64,000 nt of DNA from Oligella sp050920755 (lineage in GTDB: Bacteria > Pseudomonadota > Gammaproteobacteria > Burkholderiales > Burkholderiaceae_B). The stretch covers positions 1,488,001 through 1,552,000 of the forward strand of contig NZ_CP158480.1 in the NCBI RefSeq assembly GCF_050920755.1, written 5' to 3'. Below are positions 7,884 to 15,925 of the stretch, one piece after another; position 1 is the stretch's first letter, and every line of letters starts with the position of its first letter. Under the pieces are notes generated by a model that saw only the letters and a list, made by a program, of their open reading frames with translations, made no database searches and was not told where the DNA came from. Both the position numbers and the translations under genes were made by a program.

Positions 7884-9266
7884 ATGTCAGCAGGATTAGT
7901 AACCGCTGCTTATATTATTGCAGCATTATTTTTTATCTTAAGCTTGGCCGGTCTGTCCAACCAGGAGACTGCCCGTCGCGGTAATATCTTCGGCATGGCC
8001 GGTATGACGATTGCTCTCGTCACTACGATTTTCAGTGAGCAGACGCATGGCATTGCTTGGATTCTGATCGCCATGCTACTGGGTGCAGCGATCGGTATTT
8101 ACCGCGCCAAACGTGTTGAAATGACTGAGATGCCTGAGCTGATTGCAATGCTTCACAGCTTTGTGGGCTTGGCCGCCGTCTTTGTCGGTTTTAACAGCTA
8201 TATGGATCGTGCCGCCGTTTCGCCTGAAATGCACAATATCCACTTGGTTGAGGTGTTTTTAGGTATCTTTATCGGTGCCGTGACTTTTACCGGTTCCATT
8301 GTGGCATTCGGTAAGCTAAATGGTAAGCTTAGCAGTAAGCCATTATCCCTACCGCATAAGCACAAGCTGAACCTGGCCGCCCTGATTGTGTCATTCCTTC
8401 TTTTAGTGGCATTTATCAAGGCTGACGGCTCGACCTTTGCACTGATTGTGATGACCCTTATCGCCTTGGCCTTCGGTTGGCACTTAGTTGCTTCGATTGG
8501 GGGTGCCGATATGCCGGTGGTTATTTCGATGCTTAACTCCTACTCCGGTTGGGCTGCCGCCGCTGCCGGTTTCATGTTGGGCAACGACCTCCTTATCGTG
8601 ACCGGTGCTTTAGTGGGTTCTTCCGGTGCCATTCTTTCTTACATTATGTGTAAGGGCATGAACCGTTCCTTTATTTCCGTGATTGCCGGCGGTTTCGGTA
8701 CTGATGGTAGCTCTTCCGCTGCCAGTGAAGAGGATGGCGAGTATCGTGAGCTGAGTGCTGCAGAAGTTGCCGAGTTACTTAAAGGCTCTAAATCCGTGAT
8801 TATTACCCCGGGATACGGTATGGCCGTAGCCCAAGCCCAATATCCGGTAGCTCAAATCACTGAAACCCTGCGTGCTCAGGGCGTTAATGTCCGCTTCGGT
8901 ATTCACCCCGTTGCCGGTCGCCTACCCGGCCATATGAACGTATTATTAGCAGAGGCCAAGGTGCCTTATGATATCGTTTTGGAAATGGACGAGATTAATG
9001 ACGACTTCGCCGATACCGATGTGGTCTTAGTGATCGGTGCTAACGACACGGTCAACCCGGCCGCTCAGACGGATCCTAACAGCCCGATTGCCGGTATGCC
9101 GGTACTGCATGTTTGGGAAGCTGAAAATGTGGTTATCCTGAAGCGTTCAATGAATACCGGTTATGCCGGCGTTCAAAACCCGCTTTTCTTTAAAGAAAAC
9201 AGCTATATGTGCTTTGGTGATGCGAAAGACACCATGCAGGCTGTGCTGGATGCTTTAAAGTCATAG
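7884..9266 (+). CDS. pntB: NAD(P) transhydrogenase subunit beta
   Basis: The 460-residue partner of PntA: about nine membrane helices in the first 260 residues, then a cytosolic NADP-binding domain III. Visible motifs are YSGWAAAAAGFMLGN near 214, the ITPGYGMAVAQAQYPV loop near 310, GIHPVAGRLPGHMNVLLAEA near 340-360, and a C-terminal GYAG with FKENSYMCFGDAK. Length and order are as in E. coli (462). Co-transcribed with pntA and followed by a strong terminator. Confidence 0.98.
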   Translation: MSAGLVTAAYIIAALFFILSLAGLSNQETARRGNIFGMAGMTIALVTTIFSEQTHGIAWILIAMLLGAAIGIYRAKRVEMTEMPELIAMLHSFVGLAAVFVGFNSYMDRAAVSPEMHNIHLVEVFLGIFIGAVTFTGSIVAFGKLNGKLSSKPLSLPHKHKLNLAALIVSFLLLVAFIKADGSTFALIVMTLIALAFGWHLVASIGGADMPVVISMLNSYSGWAAAAAGFMLGNDLLIVTGALVGSSGAILSYIMCKGMNRSFISVIAGGFGTDGSSSAASEEDGEYRELSAAEVAELLKGSKSVIITPGYGMAVAQAQYPVAQITETLRAQGVNVRFGIHPVAGRLPGHMNVLLAEAKVPYDIVLEMDEINDDFADTDVVLVIGANDTVNPAAQTDPNSPIAGMPVLHVWEAENVVILKRSMNTGYAGVQNPLFFKENSYMCFGDAKDTMQAVLDALKS

Positions 9267-9274
9267 CAAGTAAT

Positions 9275-9307
9275 AAGGGCGTTTGATCAATTGTCAAACG
9301 CCCTTTT
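9275..9307 (+). terminator. intrinsic terminator of pntAB
   Basis: AAGGGCGTTTGA pairs with TCAAACGCCCTT around a 7-nt loop and runs into T's. It lies between the convergent pntB and merR genes and may weakly serve both strands. Confidence 0.9.
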
Positions 9308-9325
9308 TGTACTGCGATAAGCTGC

Positions 9326-9715
9326 TTACGATAGTAGCTTATTCAAATCCTCAATAATCCCTTCAAGCTCGCTACGAATCGTATTAATATCATTTGCCGG
9401 GATACGTACCGCAGCATCAGCCTCCTCAGCCTGTCGCGGATTGCCTAAGCGATTACGCGCACCGGCAATCGTAAAGCCCTCATCATACAGCAGTGTACGA
9501 ATTCGACGAATCAACAACACCTCATGGTGCTGGTAATAACGACGATTACCGCGACGCTTGACAGGGTTAAGCTGGGTAAACTCCTGCTCCCAATAACGCA
9601 ATACATGCGGTTTTACCTGACAAAGCTCAGCCACCTCACCAATCGTAAAATAGCGCTTGGCAGGAATGGGGGGTAATTCTACAGTTGCAGTCTCTTGAAT
9701 TTCGGTTTGTTCCAT
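9326..9715 (-). CDS. MerR-family transcriptional regulator
   Basis: A small DNA-binding protein with the MerR winged helix-turn-helix: KRYFTIGEVAELCQVKPHVLRYWEQEF, then RRGNRRYYQHHEVLLIRRIRTLLYDEGFTIAGARNRL. The C-terminal part (to 129 residues) has no visible metal-binding cysteines, so it is not a classical MerR/CueR sensor. It follows ihfA as in many beta- and gammaproteobacteria; the target is not established there. The frame extends 23 codons upstream to 9784. ATG at 9715 was chosen because the extra residues do not resemble the family; neither start has a good Shine-Dalgarno. Confidence 0.9.
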   Translation of the reverse strand: MEQTEIQETATVELPPIPAKRYFTIGEVAELCQVKPHVLRYWEQEFTQLNPVKRRGNRRYYQHHEVLLIRRIRTLLYDEGFTIAGARNRLGNPRQAEEADAAVRIPANDINTIRSELEGIIEDLNKLLS

Positions 9716-9902
9716 CGCTTCGATCGCTTCGACCACCAAAGGTCGGCCTTTGTAATTGTTTTGACTTATCAAAGTGTAGCACAAAACCGACTGTTTTCGT
9801 GCGTATCTGATAAGGCAATATCAGTCTCAAAAAACGATTAAGGCGGTTCATTGCACATAAGCAACACCCCGCCCTAACTCCTAAGAATCGCCAATGGCTG
9901 CC

Positions 9903-10211
9903 TTAGTCAGTGCTATCCTCGACCAGCTCCTTTAACTTTTGACTGGCATGAAAGGTCACCACACGACGCGCAGATATCGGAATCAAATCACCCGTCTTAG
10001 GATTACGTCCGGGACGCGCGGCTTTGTCTCTTAATTGAAAATTACCGAAACCGGAAATTCTCACCGCTTTACCCTCGATAAGCACATCGCTGATTTGAGC
10101 AAAAAAGCCGTCAACAATGTCTTTCGCTTCGCGTTTATTCACCCCGACACGGTCGTATAGCAACTCTGTTAAGTCAGCCTTAGTTAAAGAAGGCTTTAGT
10201 GTTGTACTCAT
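9903..10211 (-). CDS. ihfA: integration host factor subunit alpha
   Basis: A 102-residue DNA-bending protein that acts with IhfB in nucleoid structure, transcription and recombination. It shows the HU/IHF fold: TKADLTELLYDRVGVNKREAKDIVDGFF, then ISGFGNFQLRDKAARPGRNPKTG with the beta-arm Pro, and the IPISARRVVTFHASQKLK segment. It starts 17 bp after the pheT stop, the order typical of beta- and gammaproteobacteria. Confidence 0.97.
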   Translation of the reverse strand: MSTTLKPSLTKADLTELLYDRVGVNKREAKDIVDGFFAQISDVLIEGKAVRISGFGNFQLRDKAARPGRNPKTGDLIPISARRVVTFHASQKLKELVEDSTD

Positions 10212-10227
10212 CTACTTTCTCCCCGGG

Positions 10228-12630
10228 CTATCTTAATCTGAGACCCAGTTTTTCAACTAAGGTATTAAGAATTTTACTCATTAACTGCTCAACCTGAGCA
10301 TCCTCAAGGGTGGCTTTGGCATCTTGCAGCATAAAGCGCATGGCTAAGCTGCGCTCATTTTGTTCGGACTTCGGATCCTTCCAGACATCAAATAAGGTAA
10401 TCTCACGCAGAATACCCTCTGCCTGTATCGGAGCCAAGACATCCACGACTTGTTGATAACTTAAATCGGCTGGTGCCCAAACCGCAAGGTCACGAATCAC
10501 CACAGGCTGCTTGGAAATTTCTTTATACGCTGCCAAATCATGATCCATCAGCGGCGTAATATCAATTTCAAACACAATAGGTGCCGTTGTGAGATCCAGA
10601 TCCGCTAACCATTGAGGATGTACTTCACCGATAATACCGATTTTTTGATCGCGATAGTGGATTGACGCACTACGACCCGGATGTAAGGCCGGATGCTCTT
10701 CAGCCTCAAAGCGTAAATCCTTGGCCTGTGAACCTAACAGGTTTTCAAGATCATTTTTCAAGTCAAAGAAATCCACTTGGCGAGCTTTCTCGCCCCATTG
10801 CTCAGGCAAGGCTAAACCCCAACTGGCGGCAGCAAAGTGTAATGGCTGGTGAATGCCCTTTACCGTAGTTTCACTCGCTGTAACCTCAGGCGCATCAATA
10901 AACACACGACCCAATTCAAAAATACGTACACGATTCTGGCGGTACTTGGCATTATGCGCGATGGTCTTTAATAAACCACCAATCAAACCGGTGCGCATGA
11001 CCGCATATTGGGCAAAAATCGGATTTAACAGACGAATAGGCTTAGCGTTATTTTGGTAGTTACGCTCCCAATTTTCGTCCACAAAGCTGTAATTCACCAC
11101 CTCCTGATAATCCATATTCGCCATCAATTGGCGGAACATATGCACTGAACGACGTATTTCAGGGAATGGGAATATGCTGGCTTGTGCCACCGGTTCACGT
11201 GCAGGAATACGCTCAAAGCCATACACCCGAGCCACTTCCTCGATTAAATCCTCTTCGATTTCGATATCAAAGCGATAGGACGGTGCCTTAACCGTAAAGA
11301 CACTATCCCCATCCACCTCGAAATCAAACTCCAGATTAGTAAAGATCTGCTTTACTTCATCCGCTGAAACCTCAACACCCAGTACCTTATTGCAACGGTC
11401 CGGGCGCATTGAAACAGCTTTACGCTCCGGTAAATTAACAATCTGATCCTGTACCGAACCGGCACGACCACCGCAAATCTCCAGAATTAAACGGCTGATA
11501 TACTCAATATGCTCGACAATATTCAGAAAATCAACGCCGCGCTCATAGCGATAGGCCGCTTCGGATGATATTTTGTACTTACGCGTTAGACCGGCAATGG
11601 CATCCGGGAACCAGAAAGCGGCTTCCAGATAAATATCCTGCGTTTCTAAATCCACGGCCGTGGCATCACCACCCATCACACCGGCCATGCTCTCAGGAAT
11701 ATCCTCATAGCAAATCACTCCGGTATCGGCACTTAACTCAACCTCTTCACCGATCAGTAACTTAAGCTTTTCACCGGGGCGGGCCCAACGCACGCTTAAT
11801 CCCTTAGCGGTATCGATATTTTTAATATCAAAAACGTGCGTCGGACGACCTAATTGCAACATCACATAGTTGGAAATATCCACTAATGCAGACACCGGAC
11901 GCATACCGGCAGCGATAATACGTTGCTTAATATAATCCGGCGTTTCAGCTTTGGCATTGACACCGCGAATAATACGACCGGCAAAGCGACCGCATAAATC
12001 CGGTGCTTCAACACGAACCGCCATCGACTCATCTAAAGTCACATCCACCGGTGTAAAATCAAGCTTTTGCAACTTAGCACCGGTTAGCGCCTGCACCTCA
12101 CGTGCCACACCATAGACAGATAAACAATCGGCACGGTTAGGGGTTAATTTGAACTCAATGACTTTATCATCTAAATTAAGCGCTTGACGAATATCGGCAC
12201 CGACCTCCATGGCATCGTCCAAAATCATCAAACCCGCATGCTCGTCACTTATGCCCAATTCACGCGCTGAGCAAAGCATGCCGAGTGAAGCCTCACCACG
12301 CAGCTTGCCCTTTTTAATTTTAAAATCACCCGGCAACACTGCACCGACACGCGCCATAGGCACTTTGATACCGGCTGCGGCATTAGGTGCACCGCACACC
12401 ACTTGCACCAACTCACCGGAGCCATCATCGACCTGACAAATACGCAATTTATCGGCATTAGGGTGTGGGCCGATTTCCTTAACCTCAGCCACTACCACCC
12501 CTTCAAAGGCCGGCGCAACCGTTTCCACGCCTTCAACCTCTAGGCCCGACATGGTCAAACGATGACAAATCTCTTCCGTAGATAAATCCGGATTGATTAA
12601 ACTTCTTAACCAAGATTCTGAAATAAACAT
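10228..12630 (-). CDS. pheT: phenylalanyl-tRNA synthetase beta subunit
   Basis: The large subunit of the heterotetrameric enzyme that charges tRNA-Phe and edits mischarged Tyr. 800 residues, normal bacterial length. Domains in order: N-terminal tRNA-binding OB domain (about 40-150; HPNADKLRICQVD, GAPNAAAGIKVPMARVGAVLPG), B1/B3/B4 core with the editing region (RPTHVFDIKN and AGVMGGDATAV), B5 (FERIPAREP), and the C-terminal anticodon-binding FDX domain. Pairs with pheS 63 bp upstream. Confidence 0.98.
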   Translation of the reverse strand: MFISESWLRSLINPDLSTEEICHRLTMSGLEVEGVETVAPAFEGVVVAEVKEIGPHPNADKLRICQVDDGSGELVQVVCGAPNAAAGIKVPMARVGAVLPGDFKIKKGKLRGEASLGMLCSARELGISDEHAGLMILDDAMEVGADIRQALNLDDKVIEFKLTPNRADCLSVYGVAREVQALTGAKLQKLDFTPVDVTLDESMAVRVEAPDLCGRFAGRIIRGVNAKAETPDYIKQRIIAAGMRPVSALVDISNYVMLQLGRPTHVFDIKNIDTAKGLSVRWARPGEKLKLLIGEEVELSADTGVICYEDIPESMAGVMGGDATAVDLETQDIYLEAAFWFPDAIAGLTRKYKISSEAAYRYERGVDFLNIVEHIEYISRLILEICGGRAGSVQDQIVNLPERKAVSMRPDRCNKVLGVEVSADEVKQIFTNLEFDFEVDGDSVFTVKAPSYRFDIEIEEDLIEEVARVYGFERIPAREPVAQASIFPFPEIRRSVHMFRQLMANMDYQEVVNYSFVDENWERNYQNNAKPIRLLNPIFAQYAVMRTGLIGGLLKTIAHNAKYRQNRVRIFELGRVFIDAPEVTASETTVKGIHQPLHFAAASWGLALPEQWGEKARQVDFFDLKNDLENLLGSQAKDLRFEAEEHPALHPGRSASIHYRDQKIGIIGEVHPQWLADLDLTTAPIVFEIDITPLMDHDLAAYKEISKQPVVIRDLAVWAPADLSYQQVVDVLAPIQAEGILREITLFDVWKDPKSEQNERSLAMRFMLQDAKATLEDAQVEQLMSKILNTLVEKLGLRLR

Positions 12631-12693
12631 AGTAAATTCTTTACAAAAAACGAATGGGATAGGAAATTAATATTTCATTTAAACTTAAAGCTA

Positions 12694-13716
12694 TTAGCGA
12701 TTAAACTGCTCTAAGAAACGCAAATCACCTTCGTAGAATAAACGTAAATCATTAACGCCATAACGCAACATGGTAAGGCGCTCAATACCGGAACCGAAAG
12801 CAAAGCCCATATACTTTTCGGGATCTAAGCCGAAATTACGCACCACTGTCGGGTGTACTTGACCGGCACCGGAAATCTCCAACCACTGCCCCTTCATCGG
12901 ACCGCTATTAAACATCATATCAATCTCAGCGGAAGGTTCCGTAAACGGGAAGAACGATGAACGGAAGCGCAGTTGAATATCATCCATCTCAAAAAACGCT
13001 TGTAAAAACTTGGTATAAACGCCCTTCAGATCGGCAAAAGAGATATTTTCATCGATCCATAAACCCTCTACCTGATGGAACATCGGGCTATGCGTGGCAT
13101 CGCTATCGACACGATAGGTACGACCCGGCGCAATTACCTTGATCGGTGGTTTATGCTGACGCGCATAACGCACCTGCATCGGGCTGGTATGGGTACGCAG
13201 CATCAATGGCAAGCCCTCTTCGTCCTGATGGTCGATATAAAAGGTATCCTGCATTGAACGGGCGGGATGGTTTAGCGGGTTATTTAAGGAGGTAAAGTTA
13301 TACCAGTCCGTCTCAATCTCAGGACCGTCAGCCACATCAAAACCGATAGAACGGAAAATACCCTCAATGCGTAGGGTTGACTGAATCACCGGATGTAAGC
13401 CACCGCGATTTAAACCGCGTCCCGGTAAAGTCACATCGATTTTCTCAGCTGCCAGACGATTGGCTAACTGCTCTTCGGCAAAACGCTCACGACGCGCTGT
13501 CAGTAAAGCCTCAATCTCTCTTTTGACTTGGTTAATACGCTGTCCGGCTGCTTTTTTCTCCTCATTAGGCAAGCCGGAAAGCTCCTTAAGCAAGGTAGTT
13601 ACCGCACCGTTTTTACCTAAAAACTTGGCCTTTTCATTTTCTAAACTGGCCACATCCGGTGCTGCTGCAAATTTTTCTTCTGCTTGTTTAATTAAGTCGT
13701 CTAAAGATTCAGTCAT
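12694..13716 (-). CDS. pheS: phenylalanyl-tRNA synthetase alpha subunit
   Basis: The catalytic subunit of PheRS, a class II synthetase that makes Phe-tRNA. 340 residues. Class II motifs are visible: motif 1 HPVIQSTLRIEGIF, motif 2 APGRTYRVDSDATHSPMFHQVEG, and motif 3 GFAFGSGIERLTMLRYG at the C-terminus. The frame opens at 13728 (MVWTMTESL). ATG at 13716 was chosen because MTESLDDLIKQAEEKF matches homologous N-termini. A strong terminator-like hairpin lies about 20 nt upstream, so expression probably depends on attenuation or its own promoter. Confidence 0.97.
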   Translation of the reverse strand: MTESLDDLIKQAEEKFAAAPDVASLENEKAKFLGKNGAVTTLLKELSGLPNEEKKAAGQRINQVKREIEALLTARRERFAEEQLANRLAAEKIDVTLPGRGLNRGGLHPVIQSTLRIEGIFRSIGFDVADGPEIETDWYNFTSLNNPLNHPARSMQDTFYIDHQDEEGLPLMLRTHTSPMQVRYARQHKPPIKVIAPGRTYRVDSDATHSPMFHQVEGLWIDENISFADLKGVYTKFLQAFFEMDDIQLRFRSSFFPFTEPSAEIDMMFNSGPMKGQWLEISGAGQVHPTVVRNFGLDPEKYMGFAFGSGIERLTMLRYGVNDLRLFYEGDLRFLEQFNR

Positions 13717-13732
13717 TGTCCAAACCATTGAT

Positions 13733-13769
13733 AAAAAAATAGGCGGGATCCTGCAATGGGACCCCGCCT
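13733..13769 (-). terminator. intrinsic terminator between rplT and pheS, possible pheST attenuator
   Basis: AGGCGGGGTCC pairs with GGATCCCGCCT (11 bp, one G-U) around a 7-nt loop, followed by seven T on the minus strand. A smaller hairpin (ATACAG/CTGTAT, 13778-13799) lies just upstream. No Phe-rich leader peptide is visible. Either it ends rpmI-rplT or it attenuates pheST. Confidence 0.8.
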
Positions 13770-13820
13770 TGATATGAATACAGAATCGCTATACTGTATC
13801 TACGTGCTTAACAGTCTATC

Positions 13821-14180
13821 TTAAGCGGCAAGGGCTGCTTTAGCCTGTTCAACAACTACTTTAAAGCCGGCTTTATCATTTACCGCCATATCGGCTAGAA
13901 CCTTACGGTCTAAGTCGATAGAAGCTTTACGTAAACCGGCGATAAAGGCGCTATAGGTCACGCCGTGCTCACGAACCGCTGCGTTAATACGAGCAATCCA
14001 TAAAGAACGGAACGTGCGCTTTTTGTTGCGACGGTCACGATAAGCGTATTGACCCGCTTTCATCACCGCCTGCTTGGCGACACGGAAAACATTACCGCGA
14101 CGACCGCGGAAACCTTTAGCTTCAGCTAATACTTTTTTATGACGAGCACGGGCAGTCACACCACCTTTTACACGAGGCAT
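13821..14180 (-). CDS. rplT: 50S ribosomal protein L20
   Basis: A 119-residue basic protein that binds 23S rRNA early in 50S assembly. Family sequence throughout: MPRVKGGVTARARHKKVL, AKGFRGRRGNVFRVAKQAVMKAGQYAYRDRRNKKR, and LWIARINAAVREHG. In enterobacteria L20 also represses its own operon by binding the mRNA upstream of rpmI. Lies 13 bp after rpmI. Confidence 0.99.
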   Translation of the reverse strand: MPRVKGGVTARARHKKVLAEAKGFRGRRGNVFRVAKQAVMKAGQYAYRDRRNKKRTFRSLWIARINAAVREHGVTYSAFIAGLRKASIDLDRKVLADMAVNDKAGFKVVVEQAKAALAA

Positions 14181-14193
14181 CTTCTTCTCCTAA

Positions 14194-14391
14194 TTATGCG
14201 TAAGGCATCATGGCTTTGATTGAAGCGACATCAGATTGATGAACCTCAGTCGTACCACGTAATTGACGTTTATTTTTTGTGGTTTTCTTAGTTAAGATAT
14301 GGCTTTTGAAAGCGAAGCCACGCTTAACGGTACCACCCGGACGTACACGAAAGCGCTTGGAAGCACTTTTTTTGGTTTTAATTTTAGGCAT
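14194..14391 (-). CDS. rpmI: 50S ribosomal protein L35
   Basis: A 65-residue basic ribosomal protein with the family start MPKIKTKKSASKRFRVRPGG and the conserved KSHILTKK. First gene of rpmI-rplT-(pheST). The Shine-Dalgarno is weak (GAGTG), which fits a gene under translational control. Normally infC lies directly upstream; here infC is 11 kb away and a long leader of about 260 nt takes its place. Confidence 0.98.
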   Translation of the reverse strand: MPKIKTKKSASKRFRVRPGGTVKRGFAFKSHILTKKTTKNKRQLRGTTEVHQSDVASIKAMMPYA

Positions 14392-14404
14392 AATAACACT
14401 CTAA

Positions 14405-14517
14405 ATTTAATGCTAAAACTAGGTGGCTGCAATGAAGCGCAGCACTTTTTTGACCTAATAATAACGAGTTATAAGCTCCATAAAACAAGTATCCGCATAA
14501 AGCATCGCTGCTTTATG
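14405..14517 (-). promoter_or_regulatory. structured leader of rpmI-rplT, possible L20-responsive operator
   Basis: The mRNA leader can form a 9-bp hairpin, CATAAAGCA/TGCTTTATG with a GCGA tetraloop (14496-14517), and a second with a bulged C, GTGCTGC/GCAGCCAC (around 14425-14445), 35-55 nt before the start. Structured leaders with L20 binding are known for this operon in E. coli and Bacillus. That L20 binds here is inference. Confidence 0.4.
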
Positions 14518-14653
14518 AATCACCGAAAAATAACTGAAATCTCTTATGAGCAGTTAGGGCTATCGTATGCGAACCCGAACTCTATGAAGCGTGTTGTGAA
14601 TACCAGGAACTCCGCAAAAAGTAGCGGCAAATAGATAATTCAACAAGCTTAAC

Positions 14654-14682
14654 ATCATAGCATTAACTCATTGAACTGTCTA
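14654..14682 (-). promoter_or_regulatory. sigma-70-type promoter of rpmI-rplT
   Basis: On the minus strand, -35 TAGACA (14677-14682) and -10 TATGAT (14654-14659) are 17 nt apart. It predicts a leader of about 255 nt. The 444-bp gap between rpmI and the next gene holds this promoter, the leader and the oppositely directed promoter at 14786; no gene is seen there. Confidence 0.55.
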
Positions 14683-14785
14683 GTCAAAGCCTTATTTAGG
14701 TTAAGCGCAGAAGCGTTCGATAATTAATTTCGTCTATTTTCGCTTAATTTGCATTGAAACTGTGGTTTTTATGCCTTGCAGTGCC

Positions 14786-14814
14786 TTGAGTTGAATTTTA
14801 TGATGACATATTCT
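14786..14814 (+). promoter_or_regulatory. possible promoter of the Bug-family gene
   Basis: -35 TTGAGT and -10 TATTCT with a 17-nt spacer, ending 21 nt before the start codon. Confidence 0.4.
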
Positions 14815-14835
14815 TTAGCACTACAGTGATGTAAC

Positions 14836-15837
14836 ATGATCAAACAACTTCTACGCACATGCTGTCTATACTTCTTAAGCGCCATGGCAGCGGGCGCAGC
14901 TTTTTCGAGTGACGCCAGCGCGCAGGCAAGCTTTAAGCCTGCTGAGCAAAACTGGCCTCATGAAAAGCCGATTACCGTGATTGTGCCCTACACACCCGGC
15001 GGTGCCACGGATATTGTCACCCGCATCGTGATGAAGGAGCTTTCAACACGCCTTGGTCAACGCATAATCATCGACAACCGCCCCGGCGCCAATGCCACTA
15101 TCGGCACAGCACACTTGGCTCGCTCACCGGCGGATGGCTATCACTTTGCTACGGTGATTGCTGCACATGCGGTCAATCCACATTTATATCAGATGCCCTA
15201 CCGCAATGATGACTTTCAACCGGTCACGCAAATGGCCGAGTTACCGATGTTTTTATTTGTCGCTAAGGATTTGCCGGTCAAATCCGTCGCTGAGCTCGTA
15301 AACTATGGCAAAACTCATCCACTGAACTTTGCATCCAGCGGCACCGGTTCCAGTGCACATATGATTGCTTTGCATTTTGCCAATATCAATCAACTTGAGA
15401 TGACGCATATCCCCTATCGCGGCAGTGCACCGATTATCTCTGATTTATTGGCCGGTCGAGTGGATATGGTGTTTGATCCGATTTTAGTGCCAATGCCCTA
15501 TGTAAAAGAGAATCGTCTCAAAGTCTTAGCCCTCTCAGCCAAAAACAAATGGCCCGATGAACCCAATATCCCCTTAATGACAGAGCTCGGCTACGAAGGC
15601 TTTGATCTCTCTTCTTGGGTCGCCCTACTCAGTCCGAAAAATACGCCTGACACCATTATTAATAAAATGGCTGAGGAAATTACCGATATTTTAAAGGACG
15701 ATGAAGTCAAGCAAAAATTTACCCAAGCAGGCTTTATCCCCAAAGCCGCCGGTCCGCTGAAGCTTAAAGAATTAATTGCTGAAGATAGCCTACGCTATCA
15801 AAAAATCATAGATAAAAATCGCATTCAAGTGGAGTGA
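14836..15837 (+). CDS. tripartite tricarboxylate transporter substrate-binding protein (orphan Bug protein)
   Basis: A 333-residue exported binding protein. Signal peptide: a hydrophobic N-terminus to about residue 30, cleavage likely at ASA-QA. Mature features of the Bug family: WPHEKPITVIVPYTPGGATDIVTR, IIDNRPGANATIGT, ASSGTGSSAHMIALHFA, and HIPYRGSAPIISDLLAGRVDMVFD. No TctA or TctB lies beside it, so it probably feeds another permease or acts as a sensor. It is convergent with a CaiB-type CoA-transferase, a pairing common in Alcaligenaceae. Ligand unknown. Confidence 0.92.
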   Translation: MIKQLLRTCCLYFLSAMAAGAAFSSDASAQASFKPAEQNWPHEKPITVIVPYTPGGATDIVTRIVMKELSTRLGQRIIIDNRPGANATIGTAHLARSPADGYHFATVIAAHAVNPHLYQMPYRNDDFQPVTQMAELPMFLFVAKDLPVKSVAELVNYGKTHPLNFASSGTGSSAHMIALHFANINQLEMTHIPYRGSAPIISDLLAGRVDMVFDPILVPMPYVKENRLKVLALSAKNKWPDEPNIPLMTELGYEGFDLSSWVALLSPKNTPDTIINKMAEEITDILKDDEVKQKFTQAGFIPKAAGPLKLKELIAEDSLRYQKIIDKNRIQVE

Positions 15838-15858
15838 TGCCGTGTTGCATGCGTTCGG

Positions 15859-15914
15859 TCGCCGTGGGCATCGACGCGCGACAGGTTCGCCGTGGATATC
15901 GACACGCAACCATC
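15859..15914. repeat. two imperfect 28-bp direct repeats, GC-rich
   Basis: Two tandem copies, each beginning TCGCCGTGG and continuing with an ATCGAC core followed by ACGC or GCGC, at 15859 and 15887. They fill the gap between two convergent genes and are visibly more GC-rich than the flanks. Confidence 0.55.
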
Positions 15915-15925
15915 AAAAAGCAGAC

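Noticed and set aside
14299..14634. 111-codon plus-strand frame across rpmI and its leader
   Set aside because: Overlaps a certain ribosomal protein gene and a structured leader; no Shine-Dalgarno or family likeness.
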